Of a stretch of DNA of 64,000 nt, positions 24,118 to 35,300 are shown piece after piece. Position 1 is the first letter of the stretch, and every line of letters begins with the position of its first letter. The notes beneath the pieces are model-generated. The model had not been told where the DNA came from, made no database searches, and saw nothing but the letters and a program-made list of their open reading frames with translations. This stretch comes from Nilaparvata lugens (Eukaryota > Arthropoda > Insecta > Hemiptera > Delphacidae): NCBI RefSeq assembly GCF_014356525.2, contig NC_052511.1:47427481-47491480 (forward strand). The letters run 5' to 3'. A program made the translations under genes and the position numbers.

Positions 24118-24340
24118 TCTATATAATATAATAAAGGAAAGAACAAGCATATACATGTACGTTATAGGAAATTCACGAATGACGCATCATCACGTCTGAA
24201 CTACTTAACTGATTAACTTGGAATTTTGCATATAGATTCTTAATTTACCGAGGATGGTTATAGGCCTATTTTAAATTATTCAAGATTTCACTAGTCCGTT
24301 TTTAATTGGATCATTGTGAAGCACGGGTTACCTGCTAGTA
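24118..24340 (+). mobile_element. H4c short Helitron, complete
   Basis: Starts A|TCTATATAATATAATAAAG and ends AGCACGGGTTACCTGCTAG|T, 223 bp, both canonical Helitron ends. Confidence 0.82.
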
Positions 24341-24341
24341 G

Positions 24342-25204
24342 ACAATACATGTCATGCTTTCCACTCTAAAACACATTGAAAATTCCGAAAAAACCACCTA
24401 ATTTTCACACTCTCATACTATAAATCCCATGGAACCCAATCAAATCAACTCCTAATTAGGCCTATACACAAAACCACAGAATACAAATACAGCAGTAGAT
24501 AATAAAAGTTTTCTAGAAGTTAAGATAGTTAATTGAAGTTAAGATATAGAAGTTTTCTCTGACAAAACATACTAATTATTTATAGGTACACAATTCATTC
24601 CATGGTTTTTACTCTAAAACACATTGAAAATTCCGAAAAAACTCACCTAATTTTCACACTCCTTTCCACTAAATCTGGTTGAATTTAAACACTAGAACAC
24701 AACATAAACTTTCACTAAAATTCAATTATTCACTACCGTATTTTTTGGGGATGTTCAACTGGTTAATCTCTGATTTAACGGTTTAACCTCCGGTTAACTC
24801 TACGGTTAACCCTCACATCTGTATGACCACTGCCTCTAGACTGACTACTAGCAAACTACCATTGCGCTGTAAACTGTAAGACTGACCAACCGTCGAGCAG
24901 GTGGTTAGAGACCGTCCCCCTACCACCCCTCTTGGGGGTTCCCCCCAAAACTAGGGGTCCCGAAAGCCCTTACCCCCCCTCCCCGGACCAAGCTCACACC
25001 TGTCCTATACTAGACATACGCTGGCGGTAGACTATGAGAGAGAAAAAGAGAGAGGTACCCATATATCGATTGTGGGGGTACTAATAAGAGCAGTTACTCT
25101 CTCTGTCTGTATCTTTTTCTCTTTCTCTTGAATAGTTAAGAGAGAGACACACTGTCTCTCTCTACCGCCATGGACTAGTTAACTTTATTGTGAGTTATTA
25201 TGAA
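24342..25204. other. intergenic; G/C-rich runs and a foldback
   Basis: 24900-25000 has CCCC/GGGG runs. 25020-25175 has GGCGGTAGA...GAGAGAG mirrored by CTCTCTCTACCGCC. No gene. Confidence 0.4.
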
Positions 25205-26427
25205 TCCTATTATATTAAGCGAGCAATTTCTGTATTTTTATATCTGGTTATTTATATTTTATATCTGGTTATTTATGTTCAACGGATCTCGAAAACGGCT
25301 CTAACGATTTTCACGAAATTTGGAACATGGTAGGTTTATGATATAAAGATTCGATTGCACTAGGTCTCATCCTTGGGAAAACTCGCTGAACGACATTAAA
25401 AGAATAATTCATCCTTGGCTGAAACAGCTGAGACTTTCGTCGTCTGTGGATAGTAAAAAGTGAGCGAGTTATTCTGTGGAAAATCAAAAAATCGCATCCC
25501 CGAAATTCTGAAGCTGATGTATAGCCAGCTGTAAAATATAAACACGATCATTTTAGAGAATTGTGTTCTGTTTATTAATAAATAAAAATCTGGTGTGGCG
25601 CACTCACACAACTTTCCTTGCCGTTATGAAAAATGATCACTGACGCTAGTGTTCCCGCGCATCTCAAGTCTACTATTCAAATATTTGAGCCAGCTGGTGA
25701 TAGGGCAATAACGCTGGAGACACACATGAGGTCTGCTATATCTTCATAGTGAATGATTTAATAGAATCAACAATAATTTGCAATTGAATAATCACATTTT
25801 CTCGAATTTAAAGCCTATTTTCAATTTTAGGTGAAAATGTTACTGAACATTAATTGCAGAGATTTTCATGTTCAATCTACTCCACTTGATTTTCTTTGTT
25901 TCAATTGTATCTGAAGCCTGATAATTGGGAATCTATCTGCATTGATGGGGCGGAGCTCCTGAAATTTTTACAGATATGGGACTTGTGGCAGTTGATAGAT
26001 CTATCGATGACTTTTTTAGGTATGAATTTGATCAAAATCGTTGGAGCCGTTTCCGAGCAAATCACGAAAACCCCTGTTTTTGACAACATTTTCGCCGTTT
26101 CAGCCGCCATCTTGAATTGCATTTGATAGAAACTTTTCGTGTCGGATCCTTATAGTGAAAGGACCTTAAGTTCCAAATTTCAAGTCATTCCGTTAATTAG
26201 GAGATGAGATATCGTGTACACAGACGCACATACACTCATACACACTCACACACACACATACAGACCAATACCCAAAAACCAGTTTTTTGGAATCAGGGGA
26301 CCTTGAAACGTATAGAAATTTAGAAATTGGGGTACCTTAATTTTTTTCGGAAAGCAATACTTTCCTTACCTATGGTAATAGGACAAGGAAAGTAAAAATT
26401 AGAAGCGAAGCTCGGTGCCCCGATATT
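25205..26427 (+). mobile_element. H2b, Helitron-like element with E1a inserted
   Basis: 5' end TCCTATTATATTAAGCGAGC, 3' end GCGAAGCTCGGTGCCCCGAT. E1a sits in it at AATAAAAA, where H2a is uninterrupted. Confidence 0.7.
25589..26393 (+). mobile_element. E1a element
   Basis: Starts TCTGGTGTGGCGCACTCAC, ends in the hairpin ACTTTCCTTACC...GGACAAGGAAAGT. It contains ATCGTTGGAGCCGTTTCCGA, GCCGCCATCTTGAATTGCAT and a short CA tract after CACAGACGCACA. Two mirror-image short open frames are by-products. Family type uncertain: the 5' TC and 3' hairpin suggest a Helentron-like element. Confidence 0.75.
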
Positions 26428-26924
26428 TGATGTTAAAGCCAGCATATTGAAGTTACATCACAATATTTTACTATCGTTATTTCTATTTCATTTAATCTTT
26501 ATTCAATCTTATTTATCATACTTTGTAAAATTTGTTGAATAATTAACAATACTGTCACACTTGTAAATTAGTGTAGGCTATAGTCATAATTATTATTTAA
26601 CGAAAATCCTAAATAAATGCTGCAAATCACCCCGAAGACCTCTGCTACTGCAGTCATTGACAACAGGGTTAACAGCTAGATGGAAATTCGATGAGAACTA
26701 CTATACAAAAATTAGTTGCCAGCCCGGGAATCGAACCGGTACCTCCCAGTGAATGTTGCAGCATTTATTTAGGATTTTCGTTAAATAATAATTATATATT
26801 AATTAGCATTTGAATAAATGCATTCTCTATTTAATTCCATCTGTAATAGGCTATAGTCACTTGTAAAGCCAGTATATATTGTAACATATATGAATAAAGA
26901 ACTCAAACTCTAATCCAATCCAAT

Positions 26925-26932
<8 letters not shown>
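26428..26932 (+). mobile_element. L-B LINE 3' end with nested inverted-repeat element
   Basis: The LINE tail (…ATATGAATAAAG, (AATCC)n) is split by a ~190-bp element (about 26600-26790) with ends AAAATCCTAAATAAATGCTG and mirror. That insert has a Pol III B-box-like GGTTCGATTCCCGGG on the minus strand. Confidence 0.6.

Positions 26933-26995
<63 letters not shown>
26932..26995. repeat. (CT)n microsatellite
   Basis: Uninterrupted CT dinucleotide run of about 60 bp. Confidence 0.95.
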
Positions 26996-26998
<3 letters not shown>

Positions 26999-27550
26999 AC
27001 AGTGACAATACAGTTGCCAATGATACTTTCTTATTTCACAAAGCCCATGGTTTTTTATATTTGTAACATTTTATTGTGTTTTATTTGTTTCGTAATTCTT
27101 TGTAATTTTGTTTTGTCTTGTTTTGTGTGTTTTTAATAAATAAATTGAAATTGAAAATTTTCAGCCCTGTATTCTCGATTAATTTGCATTTTCCATCTAT
27201 CTATTTCCAATAAATAATTACATTTTTTTCATCCTGTAATAGTCCACATTCAACAGTAACTCATACAATACATGCAGTTGAAATATTGATAACTTTATTG
27301 ATGAATCAGGGAAACATTGATGAAATTATTTATCAATACACTAGAAGATTATTGATTAGAATAACAAATAATGAGAATAAGTTATACTACTGTATTATGA
27401 AGTATTGTAGTTCCAAAACGTTAGATAAAGTATAATATGAACTTAACAAGTAGAATAACTCACAGAGGAAAAATGATCCTATCCTTATCTGTGAATAACT
27501 AAACTTGAACCAAGTACTGACAACTGAGAACTTAGTACTAAGTACTAATT
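26996..27550. other. LINE tail and AT-rich spacer
   Basis: 27010-27150 resembles a LINE 3' end (ATAAATAAATTGAAATTGAA). No gene. Confidence 0.35.
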
Positions 27551-28255
27551 ACAATTATTACTGGTGTTCTGCCCTAGGGCAGGTCTAAACATGATTCCTC
27601 CTTCTCCATTCCTCTCTGTCCTGTGCAATTCTCTTCATCTTGGAGTACTTTCCCTCCTCCCTGATATCATCCACCAACTTCACTCTTTTTGTCCCAGCAC
27701 CCTCCCTCCTTGCACAGTCCCTTCCATTGTCTCCACAAGTAGTCCGCCATGCCTCAGCAAGTGTCCCAGCCAGTTCCGCTTACGTCTCCTTGTCACTGCC
27801 ATAATATTCCTTTCCTCTCCTTCTCTACGCAGTACCTCCTCATTCCTCACTCTATCCATCCAGCTGATCCTCTCCATCCTCCTCCACACCCACATTTCAA
27901 AGGCCTCCAATCTGCTTTCTGAGAGTCCAGGTTTCCGCTCCATAGAGAGCCACGCTCCACACAAAACACTTGGCCATCTTCTTCCGCAGTTCTATTTGCA
28001 TTTTGCTACTCACCAATCTTCTTATATTGCTGAATGCCTCCTTTGCTCTTGCAATTCTCACTCTTACTTCTAAATCACATCGCAAATCCTCTCTAATCAT
28101 ACACCCAAGGTACCTGAATGATGACACCTGTTCAATGTGATGCAATCCTATGTTGATTGTTGCTTTCTTTGGAGTCTTGCTGATCACCATACTTTTTGTT
28201 TTCCTCACATTCACTCTCATCCCATACTTTTCACAACAGTGATTGATATGTTTTT
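27551..28255 (-). pseudogene. LINE reverse transcriptase fragment
   Basis: Minus strand: GMRVNVRKTKSMVISKTPKK...VSSFRYLGCMIREDLRCDLE...ALYGAETWTLRK, a frame break at about 27900-27960, then FEMWVWRRMERISWMDRVRN...RNWLGHLLRHGGLLV. This is the C-terminal third of a LINE RT, degenerate and 5'-truncated. Confidence 0.8.
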
Positions 28256-28351
28256 TAAGTACTAATAACTAACAATAATTCAAGCAATACAAGATAATAG
28301 AATATTTGAAAAAAGTGAATTTATGATAATTTAATATGGTTAATAAGATAC

Positions 28352-28900
28352 CATAGAGAAACAATAGCGTAAGTAGATATCCCATGGTTTTCCTTTTTGT
28401 GTAGTTGAGAAGTTGATATTGTGGTAATTATTCATATTGAATGAAAAAAGACTAAGAAATTGTCAAAAAACCACTGATTTATTGATAATTAGAAAGACCG
28501 GTTTCGGTTATGATAATTGTCAATCTCTGATAAACATTGTCATTGTTTATCAGAGATTGACAATGGTGTAATAACCGAAACCGGTCTTTCTAATTATCAA
28601 TAAATCAGTGGTTTTTTGACAATTTCTTAGTCTTTTTTCATTCAATATCCCATGGTATAGGGAATTTATGTCGCAAGTTTTACTGTTCAAGCAGATCTCA
28701 AGCATTACTGTCGATTAATGTCAATTTTTACTGTCTTGTTGGGGTGATAGTGTATGAATGGCACAATTTGAGAGACTACCAGCGTCACACAGCTGCATAG
28801 GAGAGAACTACGTGATCTATCGGCTTGAGATAACAGTAAAAGTTGCGACATAAACGCCCTATACCATGGGATATCTACTTATGCTATCGTTTCTCTATGA
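28352..28900. mobile_element. M5a foldback with nested M6
   Basis: Ends CATAGAGAAACAATAGCGT and GCTATCGTTTCTCTATG; body GATATCCCATGGTATAGG, GTCGCAA.TTTTACTGTT. Other copies: 43816-44094 and 63853 to the window end. Confidence 0.75.
28388..28645. mobile_element. M6a, MULE-like MITE
   Basis: Long inverted repeats (AAAGACTAAGAAATTGTC, AGAAAGACCGGTTTCGGTTA) around a small loop. Flanked by the 10-bp direct repeat TATCCCATGG (28378-28387, 28646-28655). Confidence 0.8.
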
Positions 28901-29232
28901 AGATACTAAGCACACGAGATTAAAATAAAATAACGAAAGTAAACATAGCCAATAATTCAAGCGATACAAGATAATGCAATATCATTTGTCAAAAATCGAG
29001 AATTTGCATTTTTCATGAATTGCATTTTGTGAAAAGTTAATATATGATAATAAAATATGATTAAAATGAGATACCAAGCACACAATATTAAAAATAAAAT
29101 GACGAGAGTAAACATAACTAAGATTAAAATATACTATACTATTCAAGCTATTATTTTTCTCATTTGGAAGTAATTATCGATTTCCATTGTAGATTCTCCG
29201 GTTGATTCAAAATTGTAAGCTATATTATTCAT
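28901..29232. other. 3' flank of the secreted-protein gene
   Basis: AT-rich; no other feature recognised. Probably contains the 3' UTR of the minus-strand gene. Confidence 0.35.
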
Positions 29233-29288
29233 CTATGTTGAAGGAGTAGCAGCAACAGCTGGATTCTTTTTTATAGCCTCGTACAGTG
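29233..29288 (-). CDS. terminal coding exon of the secreted-protein gene
   Basis: The acceptor CTATTTCAG ends at 29289. In phase 1 the exon reads ALYEAIKKNPAVAATPST and a TAG stop (29235-29233). The Ala/Thr/Pro-rich C-terminus resembles a flexible tail. No canonical AATAAA is visible within about 80 bases downstream. Confidence 0.6.
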
Positions 29289-32153
29289 CTGAAATAGAAG
29301 AAATTGATTATTATCATATTGACAGAGTATTTTGCAAAAGGAGAACAATATAGTATCTCAAGCTTGTTCTCCTGGATAATTTTTTTTGCTGAGGGTGATG
29401 CCCACATGAGCTCTAGGCTTGTGCATGGGTAATTGGGCTGATGAAAATGAAAGATGAATGGATCTACAGTTTTAGGTGGGTCCCGAACCACCTACAATAA
29501 CAATAATTGATAACAACAACTAACAGTTGGATAATTGTTATTAAGATAAGGTAAAGAATTTCTTCGAATTGAACGTTTCTGGAACAAGCTGCTTAAAAAT
29601 GAGAGAGAGTGAGAGATGAGAGATTGATTGATTATTTGCCCTTATTAGGGCGGAGTTAGGACTCCAGGTACTCACTGCCACAGAAAGAGTAAGTGAGAGA
29701 GAGAGTGAGAGAGTGAGAGAGAGAGAGAGAAAGAATGTGAGAGAGAGAGATTCATTGATTAATCTTTCAAGTTGTAGTAACTAATAAGAGAGAGCGAGAC
29801 AGTGAGAGAGAGAGATAGACTCCAGTTCCTCACTGCCACAAACTGAGTGAGTGAGGGAGAGAGAGAGAAAAAAAATGAGAGAGAGAGAGAGAGAGAGAAT
29901 AGCCAATGGGAGATGAGTAAGAGAGATTTCAACTAATCACAAGCTAACTAACCAAAGACAGAGTAGAAATTTAACAATCATGGAAATCATGACAATAACC
30001 AATGGGAGTTGATGTTGAAGAAAAAGCAGAAGAATAAAAAGAAGAAGAAGAGGAGGAGGAGGAGAAGGAGGAGGAGGATGAGGAGGAGGAGGAAGAATAA
30101 GAAGAAGAAGAAGAAGAAAAAGAAGAAGTAGTAGTAGTAGTAGAAGAAGAAGAAGAAGGTGGTGGAGAAGAAGATGAAGTATCTCACTTTAAAAGGCTTC
30201 AACTCCTTCAATTATAACAATTTATAATTTTTAAACACATGATTCTGTAGGTAAGTTTATTTACTTCAAAATGAGTCCTATGTGAAATTCACTTTAAATG
30301 CACGGTTGAGGAGTTACAAGCTAAAAACCGCACGAACTGCACAATATTCTATTCTCACAGACTTCAGGATCTCAGCTGCTCCCAAAGCTTAGAACAGCTT
30401 CTGGCAGCAGAAATCGTAACTAAACGTCACCAGCAACTCAGCAAACGGGAGCGCTCTCCCCATCTAGCGGCAGTAATTGTAACTAATCTGTACATTTATT
30501 CAGTTTTTCGTGAATTGTGGTGTTATTGTGAATTTTCAGGTAAAACTGCATATGCCAAAAGATGTAGAGAATAAAACGGAGAATAAATTATGTCATATCA
30601 TGTTTGCTCGTATCTTCTCGTATAAGGCTGAAATAATTAAAATAAACTCGTTACATAAAATTAAACATAGCTATGTTTGAGACATGGATTAAAATCACTC
30701 ACATAAATGGTTGGTCATTGCATGTCCTAAAAAACTCTGCCAATTGTAAAAAAAAACTCCTGAATATATTCGTGTTTTAATTTAATTCTTCTTCTTCTTC
30801 TTCTTCTTCTTCTTCTTCTTCTTCTTCTTCTTCTTCTTCTTCTTCTTCTTCTTCTTCTTCTTCTTCTCTTCTTCTTCTTCTTCTACCTCTTCCTCTTCCT
30901 CTTCCTCTTTCTCATTCCTTGATCCCTTATTCCAACCGCAAATCAATATAGATGAATAGATATGGGATAGATATAAGTAAATATATATATTGATAAATGA
31001 ATCAATAAAACTTACCCTGATAAGGAATGGATTGTTCAATCAACTTCTGTGCCTTCCCAGCTTCGTCGATGAGTTGATCGGCCAATGTTTTTTGAAATTT
31101 CAGTACAGTCCGGAGACTTTCATCGTCGTACCGTGAACATTGGGCCGGCATAGTTCCAGAGCGGCTATCATAACCCTGCAAATTAATCATAAAATTCAAA
31201 ATATAATATTTTTCAAACAAAACAACTAAAGTGAGTCTACTTATAGCATATAGTATTGTCTACCTACTCTAATTGAAAACAGATGAATATACTCTAGAAG
31301 AGTGTCAATCCTTCTTGAACTCATTTCAAATTCACGGAGATTTCAATTCAATTTTATTTTTCATGTTATGCATCGTATTTAATACAATATTAACACAGGT
31401 CATAAACATTTCATCAAACAATACATTACAAATGTCACCTCAATATACATGTAATATAGTCTATATAATTAAAAAACAAAGTTAATATCACAGATGGAAT
31501 TATTGTAGTTGAATAAACTAAAAATCTGGTGTTTCCTTGCTCTTATGAAAATTGATCACCTGACGCTAGTGTTCCCGCGCATCTCGAGTCTACTATTCAA
31601 AGATTTGAGCCAGCTGGTGACAGGGCAACAACGCTGGAGACACACATGAGGTCTGCTATCTCTTCATAGTAATGATTTAATAGAATCAACAATAATTTGC
31701 AATTGAATAATCACATTTTCTCGAATTTAAAGCTTATTTTCAATTTTAGGTGAAAATGTTACTGAACATTAATTATAGAGATTTTCATGCTCAATCTACT
31801 CCACTTGATTTTTTTTGTTTCAATTGTATCTGAAGCCTGATAATTGGGAATATATCTGCATTGATGGGGCGGAGCTCCTGAAATTTTACAGATATGGGAC
31901 TTGTGACAGTTGATAGAGCTTATCGAAGACTATTTTAGGTATGAATTTGATCAAAATCGTTGGAGCCGTTTCCGAGAAAATCACGAAAAACCCTGTTTTT
32001 GGCAACATTTTCGCCATTTTAGCCGCCATCTTGAATTGCATTTGATCGAAATTGTTCGTGTCGGATCCTTATAGTGAAAGGACCTTGAGTTCCAAATCTC
32101 AAGTCATTCCGTTAATTGGGAGATGAGATATCGTGTACACAGACGCACAAACA

Positions 32154-32234
<81 letters not shown>

Positions 32235-32269
32235 CCACACACACACACCACCACACACACACACACACA

Positions 32270-32312
<43 letters not shown>

Positions 32313-35300
32313 GACCAATACCCAAAAACCAGTTTTTTGGACTCAGGGGACCTTGAAACGTATAGAAATTTAGAAATTGGGGTACCTTAATTTTTTTCGG
32401 AAAGCAATACTTTCCTTACCTATGGTAATAGGGCAAGGAAAGTAAAAACAAAGTTAATACCACAGATGGAATTATTGTAGTTGAATAAACTAGAAACAGT
32501 GGAATCAAAAGTCTCCATTACCACCATAAAAGTAGAGATCATAAAATTAATTTAAATTTCAAGTTTCTAATTACTCACAATATTCTAATAATAAATTACT
32601 GAATCAAAAGTTCACCAATGCCATAAAAACATCTCTCACTTAACCACAATTTCAATTTTTTCTTGAAGACTATTTCAGATTTAGCCTATTCTCCTCTAGA
32701 AGTGACTCGAATAATTGGAGTTCGGATAATTTACTGGAGATCTACTGCAGTTTATAATACAGAGTGACACAGAATAACGGAAACTTTTGAAAACGTCATA
32801 ATACATTAGTGGAAAGTGCAAAAATAATTTTATTCAAACTTATGAAAAGTTCAAGACTTGCCATTTGAGAATTATTAATAATATCCATCACTTTTTGACA
32901 ATTACTTTTTCAAGATGGCTTCCTCCTGCACGAATACACTCTTGAAATCTGTGTTGACGATTCCTCATTGATCGCTGCAACATCTGCGTTTCCTGGTCCC
33001 ATGATCTGTCCACCTGCGATTTCCTGTTTGTGGAGTTATCTCAAATCAAACGTTTCCACAACTTGACCAATAACTGTGCTTGAATCATAACGGACAATTC
33101 AAAATCAAATAAATAATATCCCAGTTGCAATGTTGCAGCAATCGTTCAGGAATCGTCAACACAGATTTCAAGAGTGTATTCGTGCAGGAGGAAGCCAGCC
33201 ATCTTGAGGAAATAATTCTCAAAAAGAGATAGATATTATTTATAGTTTATTCTCAAATGGCAAGTCTAGAACTTTACATTAGTTTGAATAAAATCATTTT
33301 TGCCCTTTCCACTAAAGTTTTATGACGTTTTTAAAAGTTCCCGTTATTCTGTGTCATATCCTATACTTTTTGTTCATACTCAGTATTGATGAAGGGCCTA
33401 GTGTCCGAAAGCGCTACACTAGAAGCTAAACTGTGAGTAGAAGCTAATAGCTTTTATTTATATAAATACCTGACCGCTATGTCGTAATTAATTGTTCAAA
33501 GTGATTATTTAACAAGCAGTTCGTAATGGTTGTTCCTAATCAAATGGCAGTTCCTAATCAAACATTGAAGACTATACTTTTTCATAGCCTTCAAGCCATT
33601 CTCCAACGGTGGGGAGTTAAAAGAGTATAGAGCTATCTGCTTTGTCTAATGACATACAAGGATAGCAACACCAATCTCAATTAGGTGCTAAATTATTTAA
33701 AACAAGAATCTCACTATAATATAGTACTCATTTATTATTTTTTATGAACACATGTAATTATTTCTTGTAAAACAAGAATCTCACTATAATATAGTACTCA
33801 TTTATTATTTTTTATGAACACATGTAATAATTCCCGGAGCTGGGAATTTCAAGTCCTTTCTACCACTGAGCCTCGTATGGTGGGGTTGGAATATGGTAGG
33901 GAAAAAATGAAAAATACAAAAAAATTTATTTGGCGGAGCTGGGACTTTCAAGTCCTTTCTACCACTGAACCTCGAATGGTGGGGTTGGAATGGTAGGGGA
34001 AAAATAAAAAATAAAAAATATTTATCTGGCGGAGCTGGGACTTTCAAGTTCTTTCTACCACTCAACATCGAATGGTGGGGTTGGAATGGTAAAAAGGAAA
34101 AATTCTTTATCTGGCGGATCTGGGACTTTCAAGTCCTACCACTCAACCTCGAATGGAAGGATTGTCTGAACGGAATTCTTATACAATAAATAAAAAAATG
34201 AATAAATAAGTCTTTTATTGAACGAAATTGATTAAATTTTTTAAAATAATCAAGTGAATTTTAATACATCTTTATTGTCAGCGTTTTCTCCTTGGCAGAG
34301 TGCCGTCAGGAGGCTCTTATACCGTACAATAAAAATACTATAAAATACACTCACGTAGCTTGATTCCTTATGAGAGATTTGAACACTTCCTCTTCAAAAA
34401 TCCTCGGCAGTTCTTTCATCAGAGTATCAACAATAACTGAAAACAAACAACAAATTCGTTTTTTTACTAATAATATACCATACACAATAATAACGGGTGA
34501 TCCAGAATAACGGGAACTTCTAAAAACGTCATAAAACATTAGTGGGAAGGGCCAAAATTTTTTTATTCAAACTATGTAATGTAAAGTTCAAGACTTGCCA
34601 GCTGAGAATTATTAATAACTTTGTTGAAGTTCTGACACTGTGTTACTAGTAAATATTTGAGAAAACACTTACTTTTTTTGGAGTCTTGAGGAATGCATTT
34701 CACTCCTGAAGAGGAGCTTCATCAGCCTGATCAGCCTGATCTTCATCAGAGGCTGATGAAGTTCCTCTTCAGGAGTAAAATGCATTCCTCAACACTCCAA
34801 AAAAGTAGGTGTTTTCTCAAATATTTACTAGTAACACAGTGTCAGAACTTCAACAAAGTTATTATAAAGTGTTTCGTCATGGAAAGCAACTTCAATTATT
34901 AATAACATCCATCACTTTTTGACAATTACTTCTTCAAGATGGCTTCCTCCTGTACGAATACACTCTTGAAATCTGTGTTGACGATTCCAGAGCGATTACT
35001 GCAACATTTCAGCTGGGATATCGTTAATTATTTCTATTTGAATTGTCTGTTACGATTCAACCACAGTTATTGGTCAAGTTGTGAAAACGTTTGATTCGAG
35101 ATAGCTCCACAAACAGAAAATCGCAGGAGGACAGATCATGGGACCAGGAAACGCAGATGCTGCAGCGATCAATGAGGAATCGTCAACACAGATTTGAAGA
35201 GTGTATTCGTGCAGGAGGAAGCCATCTTAAAGAAGTAATTGTAAAAAAGTGATAGATGTTATCAATAATTCTTAAATGGCAAGTTTTGAACTTTACATTA

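Noticed and set aside
25896..26126. Overlapping 73-76 codon frames on both strands
   Set aside because: Inside E1a; other E1 copies break these frames.
26715..26750. tRNA gene suggested by a B box
   Set aside because: No A box, no cloverleaf, and it lies in an inverted-repeat element.
32099..32390. Five overlapping open frames rich in Thr/His or Cys/Val
   Set aside because: Translations of the CA/GT microsatellite of E1b.
33805..34068. 87-codon minus-strand frame with a repeated SGRKDLKVPAPP motif
   Set aside because: It is the translation of the ~95-bp minisatellite; units vary in length and would shift frame.
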